A stretch of DNA of 64,000 nucleotides from Synchiropus splendidus (Eukaryota > Chordata > Actinopteri > Syngnathiformes > Callionymidae). The stretch covers positions 14,535,501 through 14,599,500 of the forward strand of contig NC_071336.1 in assembly GCF_027744825.2 (NCBI RefSeq). Direction: 5' to 3'. The translations under genes and the position numbers were made by a program. Of the stretch, positions 12,401-27,400 are shown one piece after another. The notes beneath the pieces were generated by a model. That model searched no databases. It worked only from the letters and a program-made list of their open reading frames with translations, and was not told the origin of the DNA. Numbering within the stretch: position 1 is the stretch's first letter; each line of letters begins with the position of its first letter.

Positions 12401-15400
12401 CAGTCACACATGAACACAGACACTGTTCATTCATTAACTGGCTTTTTAATTATGCCAGGAGGCTTCAAGTTTCAAGGGTTGGATTCCACTAGTCCTTTAG
12501 TCATGTTGGTACAAAAACAGATTTCAGAGTTGCCAGATATGTATACTGTTACAGTCCTGGTTGACTGTAGTTACATGTTCCATTTCTTTGGTGGCAATAC
12601 CAGATGATGATCCACCTTCACTATTGTTTTTTGTTTTCTCTCTCTGGTCCATATTTTGGACCTTTAAAAGGGTTTTGTACTAAGTAAACAAGACAAAATA
12701 TTAAATGTACGACTGCAAGAATGAATGCAGAATGCATGTGAGTTTATGTTGAACCCAAACATGGAAGTGAAAGTCTCTGATGAAGTTCAAAGTGAAATAA
12801 ATTCAAAATGGGGTATGCTTCGAAACGTTGTCCAGATTGCAACAAAAGAATCCAGAAGAAAATGACTGAAGGGTCAGTGCTGTGGCGCTACACCGTAACA
12901 AAAAGGACGCTAGCAATGCCAGAATATTAGAAAAACTTAGCTATATTCCCATTGCTTGGATAGAAGGAATCATCTGGTGATGCGTTGAAGAAGGAGATGG
13001 GAAAAGGTTTTACCGCTACCTAGGAAGGGTCAGGTTCTGGCATCCACTGCATGTCCCAAAGACCCACAAGGCGTGTGTCACCGACAATCTAGGAAATAAG
13101 GATCAACTGTGTCCAGCTACAGTCGAGCACAGACCAGCACAGAAACAGGAAGCCCTGTGACAAAGTGGAGACACAACATTGCTGATAGGGAAATATGTAA
13201 GCACATGGAAACATGGAAACCATGGCCCAAATATCAATTCAACTTCATGTGCCATGAGAGGAAACCAGAGTGCTCAGGGAGCCCTTCGTGAGCACTGGGA
13301 GAACATTCATGCACCACGCAGAAAGAAAGGGGCTTCCTCTGGGCCCAAGTTGGTTTTCACCAGAGACCTTCCTGCGCTGAGGAGCACCACACTTGAGCTT
13401 GTTTAGAGTGAATCCAACCAAAGTCGAGATTTAATCCACCATTGAAGCTCTGTAGCGGAGAGTCGCGCTGCAGCCAACAGCCGTCATAAGTCACCCTTGG
13501 GGTGAGCGATATCCTTTTGCTTTTTAGGATCTCAATCAAACGTGTAGGATGTTGGACACGGCAGTTAAACAGCAGCTGATAGCGGTTAAACTCGCTGGCG
13601 GGCCGCTAATCTGAGCCTCCATTAATCATTGATTCGCTATCTGTCTGTAACTGATATGTAAATAGCATGTTTAACCTCCATTTACATGTGTGTTTGTGAG
13701 GCCTCGCTGGTGTGTGTGTGAGTGTGTTTGTGTGAGAAAGACGAAGCAAGTGTGGGAGTGCAGCGGCGAAGGAGGAGGGGAGCGCTTTCAAGTTACAAAA
13801 GAAGTTAATTAAAAATGAAAAAAGAGCGATGGGAGGGAGGAGAGGGAAGACGTGAGTGGACGGAAGCAGTTAGGGGGGTGGACGGAGGAGGAGAGAGGGA
13901 GGGAGGGAGGGGAAAAAAGAGGTATGGAATGGAGGGAGGGAAGCAGTGTTTTATTGAAAACTGGTGGACAAACAGTGTGTAATTGGCTGGGGCTGCAGGG
14001 GCTAAAGGAGAGGTTCAAAGAGAGGAAAGAGAGAGATGGAGAGCAAATTAACAGATAGTGGGATGACGGGGGAAGGAGAGGGAAAAAGAAAGTGTTGACT
14101 AAGAGAAAGATCAGTGGATAAACTCCACCAGAGTGTTGGACTGTAAGATCGCTAAGCAGACTCTTGAAAGAGGAGATTAAAGAGATGCAGCGTTGTTGGA
14201 ACACAGGTGGAGGGAGAACCTGATATGACACTTAGTGGGGACCATTAAGTTGATGCAAGACAAATATCAAAACTGTAAACTGTATTTTTTGATGACATAC
14301 AAATCTTGTCATGTATATGTATATTACAGTAAGTGTGACGCATCACTCTGACAGTCGATGGAAAGCAAACTGGATCCAGTTCAACACAACTTTGAAGCGT
14401 CTCCACGATGCAGACCAACGAAGAGAGGCGAAGTGTACCATGTCTCTTCTCACACAATTTAAAATTTTTCAGTTGATGGATTGTTTTAATCAGAGATTCC
14501 ATCAAATTATGTATTTTGCTGTTTTATAAGAGGCATGTACCAAAGACACAGCCGACCCCTACTCATTCATTTTGAAACATATACGTATCCATTCCGTGAA
14601 TTACGCTACATTTTTCGAGGGCATTCTCGGTATGGTTCATCAGCTTTTTCTTTTTTTTTTCTGTTGCTTTGATATAGTCTGTTAGTCTGGCCTGCAGTCT
14701 ACAGGATATAGGTCGCCATCAAAATACACTCATCTGTTTCTGAAATTTAATATATGTATACATTGTTGTGGAGTCAAGAACAGCCATCAAATTTCATGAT
14801 ATTAATACAAGAATATTTGAGGTGAAAATTCCAATATAAATCTGTTGAAGATTGTTTTTCTCCATTTTCTCCTTGTTAAAATGTAGACACTCTTTCTGCT
14901 ATTACTATCTATTTGCCTGGTCAACACTGCAGCACATAAAGGACGGGAGCAGGAGCGTCTGCACAGGTTTAGTTATCAAGTATGGGGTCGTCACACCTGA
15001 GGTAAATAAGGATTCCATTATATTAGCATTTAGCGTGTGTGTATGTGTGTGTCCGCGTGCTGACTAAGGCTTATCAGATTCTCAAGGGGCGAGAGAAAAA
15101 GCCAGCATAGAGAGTGAGGCCTGAAAAAAAGAGGATCGAGGTATTCGCTCTCCCCCTGTCTGATTGAATGGAAGCTGAAAGGTTGTGACCTCTTTCTAAA
15201 CACTCCACGGTTCTCAGCATTAATCAAATAACACTCACACACACTTGGCTGACCTTCACACACTTGCATGCATGCACACTGACCATGTATATGCTTAAAG
15301 TCGCCAGGTTTTGCACGGCTAACGCTGGACGGACATGTACGACACATGCAGCCAGGTAGATTTTCACACACACTGTATGTAAGACTGTCAAACACAGTGT

Positions 15401-18400
15401 GCGTAGCTTCTCCTCGGGTGTGTGTGTACTTGTGTGTGGTCGTAATGGTGACATCTGCACCGTTGGCTAAACAGCTTGCGAATATGCTGATAAAAACAAC
15501 GCTGGCAGCCAAATTTACAACACCTATAAAACACACACACACATAAACACACACACGTACACTCGGAGGGCGTATTATGGTGAGATTTACGGTGTGTCTG
15601 TGTGTGTGTTTGGGTTTATTGCAGTTTACAGGACAGCAAGAGCGTCTATGTAAGCAGGCGAGGAAAGTGTCCGACGGGGATGTGCGTCGTTTCAAAAGGA
15701 CACCCAGACTTGCATGTATTTTGGTTTTGGCGCAGAAAAATTGATTGTTCACGTTTACCGGTGTTCTTTTTTTTCTCTGCTCTTCCTCTCGATTCTGTAG
15801 AACAATACATTCATAATTTACCTGTGCTGTAACTTCTTAATATATCCAAACGTCTATTGAAATCACCGCAAATGCTGTGTCAAATTTGTACAGAATTCTG
15901 TGCATGAGGTAAGTGCTCAACAAGCGGATTTAAAAAAGGCTTTTTAGAGGAGAAAATGGTTTGTGTTGATGTATAGTTCAGGGGTGTTGTGTTCAGTGAA
16001 ATAAAACCAAACCAAAATAAATAAGTTCCCTGAATGAAGTACAAGATGGGGTCAGTGATGAGGCTTCGTGAAGCGGCGTCCTCATTTTCAGGGCCCACTA
16101 GGTGGCACTCTTTTCTCAAAAACATTTGCATGTGAACAGAGAGTGCGGCAAAATGAAGTTACAGTTTCAGGAAATCTTATTTGCCCATCACTAGTCAGGC
16201 GGGACGGGGCTCTTCATAAAGTGGAGAGAAATTCATCTGAAAAAAAGGAGAAGTTTGGGCCCTTAATGTCCAGGGTGAGAAGGTCTGCGATTGAACCTGC
16301 ACTTCTCAATGTTCAGAGCAACATCTTCAGGTTATTCGTGTCATTTCTCTCTATGCTGTTTTTCTTATTGAAGTAGGAAACTTGAAATCAAATCCATTGG
16401 TCGATTTTTAAACCCAGCCCTTCTTCGATTATAGTTTTATTTTTTAATTGCTTCAGCTGTCACATTGTTCCTGACTTGTTTACTTGACATAAAACAAAAA
16501 ATCCAGTACTGTAAGTGTTACACACAGCAACAGGCATCTTATGTTGAACTTGGTTCATGACATCCAAATGAGGGTCTAATCCTTGGATCTTCATGCTTTG
16601 AGGGAATGAGATGAAAAACTCTGTGGTTGCCTATTGATCAGTCAGTTCTGAGAATATTTCATTTTTTTTTTTTTAAGTTGCAATGAAATTATAATGAGTG
16701 TGTTTCGGCTGCTCTCGAAAACACCACCACACCACCAGGATTACCGGCTGCTGCTCTCTGATCTCCGTGTTAGTTAGTAATTGAACAATTATTTTCTTCT
16801 GTGCACAAACTTGATAAACCACAGAATCACCGTGTCAGCGTTCCGCCATAATGATTCAGGGAGATTAGCATGAGGCCACCTTAATTGTCGGTTTGTACGT
16901 CAGGAACTGTGTTACTCATTAAGGCTCATATTGTTTATGGCTATGAAATCCAGAGCAGACATCAAGATGGGGAACTTCCTTCCTTTTCTTAATAAACACA
17001 AGCCTGTGTGCCTATGGGCAAAGCACTGTCCCCCCAGATTCCAGGCCCGTCGTCTTTGTGGCAGCGTGCTTGTTGAAGTGTGGGAGTGTGAGAGTCTCTA
17101 ACAGGAAGTCATTAAAATGAGCATAAACATGCTCATGAAACATTTTTTCCGGTATAAATACGGCACCATTCTTAAAAAGAGCCAGAGCTCTCAGAGCAGA
17201 AATTAAGTGTTTTTGCAGTTTATCGGGAAGGTTTTTTTTCACCGGTGTCTAACTCACACAGGGTAAATTTAGACTTGGCCTGGGACTCGGACAGAGGGAG
17301 CGAGAGTGTTCAACCCTGGTCATCTGGAGAAAACAAGCTGGGAACCTGATGTGGGGTCACCAGCTGCGTTACACAGAGACACCTGTTAGACACGGCATGT
17401 GCCTAAGAATGAAGATTTTGGATACGTTTAACCTGCAGATGTTCAAATGTCAAGTCAAAGCTGTAATAATAAGTTGGTGGTACAAATGAATAGAGGATTT
17501 TAGCTGGTGACCTACCTTCAGCTCACCTGGGGGATTACAACGGAGGCCCAAGGACATGACCTCTCCACTGTGACCTGGGATCTTTTCCCTCTTTGAATCA
17601 TCTCATGTGGGAGATCCTGACTTGATGCCCTGCCTGCGTCTTACTGTGGCAAGCAGCTCCACTCACAGCTTCTCTAAGATGACAGGCTGCCTCACCCTGC
17701 CTCTTATAGAAAGAGTTCTGACTTCCTGCTCAATAATTTCACTTGCATTTATCCCTTGTCTATAGTGGTGTTATCGTCAATCCATCAAACCTGAGATCAG
17801 AGTTCGAGGGTCCGAGATCAAGTTTAAACCAAGACTATACTGAATACTGGACAAACACATTTGTCCCCAAGAGCACATTTCAGTTCTGGATTTATTTGGA
17901 AAAAACGACAACTCTTACTTTTGGTATAAGAATAAATGTGTATCTATGTGACTAATAGGCTTCTATGTTAAGATCTCTGTTAGAACTTGGTCTTGGTCTT
18001 GTAGGCCCTCAAAGTCTAGGCCTCTGTTTCCTGTGGTGTCGGTTTTGACTCAGGTTCGGTGGTCACAACTACATCTCAAGTCTGTAGTGTGCAAGCATTG
18101 ATCAACCAGCTTGTACTTGTGGACTGAAGAACAAATAAAACCCCAAAAACACATGATCTTTGAGTTTAGTCACACAGTTATTTCTGGAGCTGGAACAAGA
18201 CTAAATATATGTACTAATGTGTCTGAGTTTTTGTGTGTGTGTGTGTATCTAATTCACTATTTATTATGATTAAAAACCAGATAACAACCAGAACTTGGTG
18301 ATTATCTCCCGCAGTCTCCAAAGGGCTGACGGATTCTGTCTGCAGCCGAACTTCAAACCCAATAAGAAAATGTTGTCCGAGGTGTTCGCTGCGCGTTTGT

Positions 18401-21400
18401 GATAATAAAAGCCTAAATGTGACTGTAATTGAATAAAGGCTGTGTGGGTAAACACACTGATGGAAATGTTGAGAAGAGGTCGGCTTCCATCTGGCTCTGA
18501 TGGGACAAAAGAAAACACTCCAACTTTCAAATGATTTTCAGAAATACATCATTCACACAGAAACTTTTACGTTAGCTAAAACCAGGTTTATTAAGAAGTA
18601 CCAATGTATCTGTTGTTACTCCCTTAGATGAGCTCCAGTTTTGTTAAACAGAAGACTGAGAGCAAAATTTCCTGTCGGGTCATCTCATGTTGCTCCCTCC
18701 TCCTCCTCCTCCCCCATGCCTCGCTCTCTGAGCTTCAAATTAGACAATGAAAACAATGAATTTGGTGTCTGTTTCTTTCTGCGTCCCGCCCTCCCCCACA
18801 TCTTTCTCTCTTCTTGTTGCCCTTTTTCCTCTCTCCCACTGACCCATGTCACTCTCGCTAGATGATAACTTTGTTTTGGGTAAGTTTTGTTCTTCTTAAT
18901 CTCAGCTTCCTTTCTTGTCGCCTCTCCATTAAGTGCTCTGATATCACCCCGTCTCTCATTTTCATCGTTCTCGGAAAGAATCTCTCTCTCCCTCACCCAT
19001 TTCTGTCTCTCCCTCTCTCTTTCTGTGTGATTTCATGCTTCAGCTGCTCCATTATCAGTCTGTCTAAGGTTGTGTTAACATCAACAAAACAGCTTCACAT
19101 ACACTGATAGACAGATAGACAGATAGTCCGACATTCAGACGGGTGCATCCCACTTATTTCTCATTTTCTTCCTTGACTGGGGAGGGCTTTGTCAATGTTT
19201 CACTTAAATGCTGGTTACGCTTCAACTTATTTAAGTTGCCTCGCTTGAGAATTAAGAAACAGTTGACTGGACTGGCCTTTTTCTAACAGAGATGCAAACA
19301 TATAAAATAAAATAAACATTTAACTGAAATAGGAAGTTTAAGATGTCCGTCCACTTCAGGTGTTCTTGTTCACCTAACTTTCCTTAGGGACCCACATTGG
19401 AACACACTTATGAAAAATTATTTGGATTCTCCCAACTCACTAACAAAACGTAAATATATGCTGAATATTATTTAGCACAATATCAATTTGCAATGAAACA
19501 TTATAAATTCCTGCGATGTCATTTAATATTCTGTAATGTTTTACAACAGACGTGTAGAACTCAAAGATGATCCTGCATATCACTATCCATAATGGACTGC
19601 AACATTTAAAAGCTGTAAAATCTAGTCAATAATAATCCTACTTTTGATGTTAACTAACACTTGTATGTATTATATATCATTTTAAATTCATCACGCATTG
19701 AGTTTATATTTATTATTTTATTATGTTTCTCTTCCCATCACATCAATTTTAAACAATAATAAATTGCCCCGCTCGCTATTTTTGTTTATTTGATGGTGCA
19801 TAGAGCCAATATTCCGATTGTAAACACACTGTAGTTCATGACTCGGGAATAGATTTTCCTCGAGGGTCCCCGAGAGACTTGTGTGTTTTCTTTAGTCCGG
19901 GTCTCATTTTGAACCAGTTCATTGTGAAAACAGCCTTGAATTTAGATCCACACAATCAATTCCTTTGTTTGACCCCGTCAATATGGTAGTTGAGATTGAG
20001 CTTGTTGGATGTTCTATGTTTAAGTAATGTTTTACTTGTTGGTGTTTTTACAGAACCATGATTGTATGATGCAAATTCCAACAAAAGTTCATTAAAGAAT
20101 CTTTGCAGCCTCTTTAAGGCCAAGTTTCTTTTCTTTTTTTGGGGGGGGAGGTGTGTGAGAGGGGTATCTTTTGATAGGACTAAGAAGTGTGTAATAAAAG
20201 GTGGAATGTCTCCTTCACTTCTCACCGCCCTTGTTCCGTCCACCGTTGTATCTTTTCTTCGCTAACAACTCGCTCTTCTCCTCAAGTTCATCATGTTTTA
20301 TATCCAGTTGTCTGTTGCCTTATAACTTCTCTGTAATATTCTTCTCCATCTTCATTCTCCCCTTCAATCCTTCTGTCTGTGTATCTTTGATGTGAAAGAG
20401 AGACAAATCTTTCCACTGTTGCTGTTTGGATTCTTTCAGGATTTGTCAAATCTCTTCTATGTTTGTAGTTTTTGGATCACCTCCCCCCTCCCCAGCTCCC
20501 CTAACATGTGTATGTAAAGAAAGAAGGAATGCGTGTCTCTGAGATTATCCACCACTCAAGCCCAACTTTCATCTGTGTGTTTGACTTTCAGAAAATACAT
20601 ATTTTGTGTGCGTTTTCATCCACGTGTAAGCAATCAGTCTCTTTAACAAACATTGTGTGGATGTACAGTACATGTGTGTTGTGCGTGTGCATGTGCGAAC
20701 TCTTAACTCAAACACACTGAGATTAAAGGCAGCATTTCCTGCCGTGGAGGGATGAAAGCTGCGTGATTATTTGTTCAGCGTATGTGCTTGTGTCTTTGTG
20801 TGTGTGTGTGTATGCGGGTGAGACAGCAACTTGAGGCCTGCACATACCTCAAGTCTGCAGCCTGAGTCAACTTTTTATAGAAATTGACTTTTCGAGTGAG
20901 ACATTTCAGCATGCGTGCGCACCTAAATATTCCACAGAATCATCTGTTTGTTACGGCCCAACTTTTGACCTTAAGCTATGTTGTGGATCCCCCACTAGTC
21001 TGTGTCAGTCATACACAGTAATGGACACAGATAAAGGGAGGTGAAGAGGTGAGTACAGGCAGGGTGGAAATGGTGGAGACGATTGGAAGGGGTGATCCGT
21101 GACGGAGGAGTTGTGCAAGAGTGACAGGGAAGATTCATTGGACAGACTGAAGACCTGACTTGGAAGGATGAGATTAGAAAGGAGTGCATCAGAGGGGCAG
21201 CTTCGTGGAGGACTTTGGCGACACAGTTAGGGAGGCCAGACTCAGGTGGTTGAGTTAAGTGTGACGAAGAATGTTAAAAATGGAAGCACCAGGAAACACT
21301 GTGAGTCAGGCAGTAAGGTGCATGGATGTGTTAAATTAGGACATGAAGAGGATCGGTGTGACTCGGGTGGATGATCAGGTTAGTTTCAGGACGAGACGTG

Positions 21401-24400
21401 GCACCAAGTCTTTATGAAAAAATGCCGGAAGTCCAAGATGGAAATCTAAGATATGGTTGGATTCAACAATCCAGTTCCTGTCAGAAAACATTTTATTCTC
21501 CAATCTTGGTTTCATTCATCCTCACCGCCATGTCTACAACAATAAACATAATCTATATGTAATTAACTCACTGGTCTTTGTAATTATTACTGACTTAGCA
21601 CTGATACTTAAATGGGGCCCTCTTGGAATAATACTGCCTGGTCAGCAATTTTGCTTTGGTGAAAATATATTTCCATGTTCCAGCAAAACAACTAGTGTTT
21701 CAACGGAAGACTTAGAAAGCAGCACATGGCGTGTAACTTAGCCTTGAGCTGTAACAGGCCAAACCGTCGGGGCTCCTTTGCGTGTGCTCGATATTACAAT
21801 GCGTTAAGCACTATCAGCTAATATGAAAGGCACGAAAAGACAAATTATTGTTGAGCTATAATTAACTGAAGACTAATGCTGCTGACAGCATTAAAGTTCA
21901 TGTCTGGTCAAGGCTGACTCAGCACAATTCTGCCGGCACACTGGACTCCCTGAAAACAGATTCACTAGACTCTGACAGTGTAATGAGCGCAATAACAAGC
22001 CAGTGTATTAAAGGACAACGTTTAGTTTGTGTGGCTGCTGGACTTGAAATCTGACCGGGCAGGCGAGCGAGAGAGATTTAAACAGTTCAGCTGCTTCCAG
22101 GAAAGGGAATGACTGTTGCCGAAACCCAAAGATGTGTCACACTGGACCTGGTATTTACTGGTAACAAAGATGAACTCATGAGCAAAGACAATCCACTTCT
22201 GAGGCAGACTGACGCACGCACCCACTTGAATTGCATGTAATAAGAAGATGAGTCGAATAAAGGCCTGTGTTTGTTTCAAGTGCTGATGGATCAAACGTTT
22301 GCTTGTTTCAAATTGCGAGTAAATGTTCCATAAGGAATCACCTCCACAGCTGTTCCCCCCCCCAAAAAAACAAACAAACAAAGAAAACAGCAGTCGCTTA
22401 ACTCCCCCTATTGCAACCAAAGTATCTGTTAACTGTTCACAATAATCTCAATAAGAATGATGGCAATAACAATAAATACACTGCTGTTAGCAAATGGTCT
22501 CAACACCTTTTGAGTCTCTGTAGCTCGACCTCTCAGTGAAGTGTCAGTGGACCAGTGAGGAGTCTTCCTTTTTCTACTGAACACCAATATGATATATTGT
22601 TAAAAAAACGCTCAGGTGTCATGACTGCACGTTTTTTGTTTCTCTGTTTCCGTGTTCCTGGTGTCATATTTGGGCAATCAAAACCATGGCCTGCACCACA
22701 GCCAGGATATGATGTTTCCATGAACAAATATATAACTGTAATCACACATGCATCTTATCATCACTTCTGCAGTTGGGAACATTAGAGGACACAAAACCAA
22801 TAAAGTCCTAACTGACAGCGCTTTATGTGAGTATAGGCATTCCCACTTCCTCATTTCCTCCTCCTCACCATGCTTCAGCTCACCTGCTGTTCTTTAATGC
22901 AAAATGACAACGCTCCTGGTTCGGAGACCTGCTGAAATCCCCTGATGGCAGAAATGGTGTCATTTTGTATTAAATAGATTGTGTTTTGGAGCATAATGTT
23001 CTTGGGTGGCCCTGTAAATGAAGCATTGCATCAGTATGAGCTAATAGAGACGCTGCTGGAGGAGCTTAGGAATAACTGTCAACACTTTTTTGGTTAGTTA
23101 TTAGTTCCACGGCCAAACAAAAGTAAAGAAAGGTGTTTTGGTTTCACCTTAAACACAACTAGTGTGATGTCAGTGACTGAATACTACATGGAAAATATAG
23201 TCTGCACTCTGTCAGATCAATAAAACCGCATCCATGATTCAAGATTGCGAAAATAAATAAAAAGAAAAAAAATGTGCTGATGGGGTTTTGAAGCAGCACG
23301 TCCAGGGTGGACGATTTAGATCGTGAGGGAAGTCAGCTATGCAGTAAATATCAACAACACAATCACCTGTGTGAAAGTTGATTTATTTTAACAAATCTGT
23401 TTTTTCGTCATACGGCTAGTGAATTATGACTCCTTCATAATTTTTGCAACAGTTCCTGAAAATTCCATTTAAATATGTTCTGACCCTGTCAACTCAAGAC
23501 ATAAACAGCGACATAAACATAACGTCCTAGCGGGGATCGTCTGTCTCTCAGTCGGAAAGTTCCTCAAATGCAGTTGTTTGTTTGGGAGTGACTCACCTAT
23601 TCGCCATGTTCTAGGATACACAACAATGTGAGCTATTGACATCCTACTTGTCTTGACTTTAAAGTCAAGTTTAAATAAAAGAGTTCCACCTTGAAAATAT
23701 TCTAAGCCGAAGCAGATGTATTCATGTGGCTGGTAATCAGACATGAACTTTGTCATGGCAGTGTGACCCAACAACGTGAGTATTTATGAGGCTAAACCTC
23801 TCTCCATTGACTGGCAGAGTCAACAGCCTTATAAAATGATTAGTTTGGTGTGTAATCTGCACCATGAGGCCTCATGCTGAGGTTGTGATGTGGTTGGACC
23901 CAACAGACACACTGTACTGGTTGTTCACATTCACAAACCAGCGACTCTGTTGTTGCCATCAGAAGACGGGTTGATCAGTAATTGCTAGTCAATAATTGCT
24001 GCATTTAGACCTCAACAACCAGCTGAATATTAAACCAATGAAGCAGCAGAATTCCACCAGCCGGCCAGAAAAATAATCTCATGACAAAGCTGTTTTGTTT
24101 TTACCAGGATGCCTCTCTTGGACCGACTGTCACGTCGTGCCTCTGTTGTTACTTCTGTTGTCTGATCCCCACAGGAGGTCAAGGGAGGCCACAACCTGCT
24201 GATGCCACCTGATGCATCTGGAAAAACCCACTGTCAGTCAAATAATGATACAAATTTGCCAGTAAAAGGTCACATTTTTCCAGGAAGTTTGGTTTAAAAA
24301 CACTCAGACCTCAGCCAAGCAGCTCATACCCACCCGTGTTGTGATTTTCACATTGGCGACCAAGCTAAATTTTTACGTGTGACATTGAATACATTTTTTG

Positions 24401-27400
24401 CCTGTGATGTATCAATGATATCCCTGACTAACCAAATGAGCAAAATGGCACTACAAGTAATAGTTCGTGGGTCTGCAGAATCCAGACGGCTGTCAGGAAT
24501 ACTGCTCCAGCAAACTTAAATAATCTGCTCTTGCTTCCATTATCGACATTTTTTATCGAGTATTATAACAGACAGACTGAAATTCCACCACAAACATTAA
24601 CCTCGCTGGTGGAAGCAATTGGACGCATCAATCTGATTTATGCTCATAATCGTCCTCCCATAATTTAATACCAGTCATATTCATCATGTAGCCATTTCTA
24701 TCAAATTTAAAATCTCACCATGCTCAGTTAAGAAGCTCAAAAACAACAACAACAACAAAAAAAGTAAACAAATTATTCTATGGTTATTATAGAGATGACT
24801 CTAATAAAGGAAATATCCTCCACTGCTTTAATTTTCGGAGACTAAATGCAATGCTCTTCTATTCCTTATGATGTAGAGACATCTGTGATGGAAATTGGCA
24901 GGATTTTTTTCTTTTTAATGATATGCAAATATTTTGTAGAAGAATTTCAATGGGTGTGGTGAAACCTTCTATGAGTGAGTGAGTGATCAAACTGCTCCAA
25001 TCACGTATTTAATTTCAGAAAACTAGTTTTTTCAGGGAGGTTAGCCCAATTTACATTGGGAACAGCATTGGAGTGGTCAAATCCTCTGGTACTTTGTGTA
25101 TTGAACCAAGACACCTTTCTGGAATTTCAGCCCAGGCTGTTTCTTTTCAGATGATATCTTTGTAATGTGTATGACGAGTGTCATGACGCTCCACCTCCAG
25201 TATGAAAGCCATCCATGTAGTCACTCCGAGAAGGCTTTGTGAGTCACGTCAGTTATAACATACTGTTTACAGTGCTCTTTCACAATAAAGTGTACCTGAC
25301 GTCTACACATAGTGTTTTATTATAATATTTATGACATTTTCCTGGATCCTCTCCACTCCAACTTGAAGCAGCGCAGGCGCAGAGAACGTGTAAAATAGAT
25401 CCGTCGCTGACTTGAAGCGGAGCAGAGGCGGAGCTCCACTCCAAACTCGGGGGTTACTGATTCACCAGAATATATTTTGTAATCCTCAAATCGTACGTTT
25501 TCCTCTCCCTACAAAGGTATAATTCATCATTCACTTATTCCTGCTCTAATAATGCACTGCAGGGTGGTGCAGTGGTTGTCGCTGCAGCATAATGGCAAGA
25601 AGGGTTCATATTCAAGTCAAGCTTTGGCATTTGATACTGTTTGATCATATATTGTATCAGGATTCTGTAGTTTTCCCACATTTGCCTCCTTATTTGATAT
25701 GAGTCCTGTAATGAGGATGAGAGTCATTTGAGGAAACAGACACTGAAACTGACTTGGTCTCTGTGAGCAGTGTTGAAGAGCGTTAATGTTAACTGTTGCA
25801 TCAGGGAATTGAATCAGTGTAAATGGGCGTGGTGACGCCTCCTGAGCCTGAGAACCGAAACAGTCGGGCCTTAATAAATTTGATATGTTGGTTCATCGCA
25901 GTAAAACTTTACAGCTCATTGAATGTTTATCAATTTTCATAATAAGCCAGTGCCTTTTTGTGTGTGTGTTACTTTTATTTTACTGCTGTTATCACTGTTT
26001 TAATAGGTGTGTGTTTGTGGACGTGTGTGTGTGTGTGTTTCATTACATGACTGTGCTGACCCGCCACCAGGGTGTAATAGAATAAAAGGTAGTGTGTGTG
26101 TGTGTGTAAATCTGAAATAATAATATATTCTGGAGGATTCAACGTGTGTGTTTATGAAAGGAAAGACATCTGTGTGTGTGTGTGTGTGGGTGGGTAAGTG
26201 GGAATTGTAACTGAGTGTGTGTCCACTGTGACCCAGTGTAAACTAATATTGATTCAGCTGTTGGTGTTATACACTAGTCATAAAACTGGACTTATTGTCA
26301 GATCCAGGCTTACCGTCTAAGTGTGTGTGAGTGTGTGTGACTGTGCTGTTGGTATAAGTCCGGCCTGAGACCCTGCGTGGATACATTTCAAAACTATGTC
26401 TACGTGTCAAAAGAGGCTTTTATCCATGTTTAACACCACAAACATCAGGGTGTGACATCAAATATAAACCAAACTGACAGGAAACTATGAAGTGTGTGTT
26501 CAATGCTTTTGTTCCGAGGTTTATTTGTCAGAGAAACACTAACTACAAGTGATTCAATGACAAAGAGTAGCAGAGTTCTTGGGAAACAAGACATAGATAG
26601 TTCTATATGTGAGATTTTTTTTATTTATTACTATCTCACAACCAGACAAAGGTTTGGCAAAGCTATGTATGAACACATGGAATTATGTAGCAAACAAGAA
26701 AGAGTGAAATCAGTCAAAAAAGTTTCATATTGTTGTTCTTCAAAATAGAGACCATTTGCTGTGATTACGGCTTTGCACACTCTTCATGACGTAGCCACCT
26801 GATACAAGAACAGGCGACTACATCATGATGCCTACTAAGAACTCCAACAAAGCAATTGGTGGCTACTTTGAGTCAAATAAAACGTAAAATATATTAACAG
26901 TTCATTTTTTCATTCCAAATATTGCACTTCATCTATTTCATGTCTTCATTATATATATACACACAATGGACACACAATGTAGAATGCAGTAAAAATAAAG
27001 AAAGAAATGAGAAGGTGTCTCCAAACTTTTCACTGATACAGTAGTGTATTTTTTGTGTACTTGTTTCAACTGACTGTTTAATCGTGTGACTTGTAGGTTG
27101 AAGAATATTTCACAGTTTATAGTGTGTATTTAATGTAACTTATTATATCTTTAGTCCCTTTTACTGTTGAAAATCCATTGTGACAGAGGAATATTAATCA
27201 CCATAGTAACAGTCTCTATGAATGTGATGCTTCATTTTCATAGCTCAGTCAACATGTGGTAAAATGTGTGATGGAGTCATTAATTGTATATTTGTTCATG
27301 TATAACTCATCATTGTTTTATATTTTGGTTCTCATTTATTTACTTCAAATAAATAAAATAAAAAAAATAACTTCAACATAACATCAACATATGTCGACTA

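Noticed and set aside
15030..15752. 240-residue reverse open frame, the longest in the window
   Set aside because: It follows CA/GT-rich DNA, is rich in Cys/Val/His/Thr from the repeat, and shows no domain, splice context or start signal.
19104..19128. GATAGACAGATAGACAGATAG repeats as a GATA-factor cluster
   Set aside because: A simple tetranucleotide repeat is the plainer explanation.
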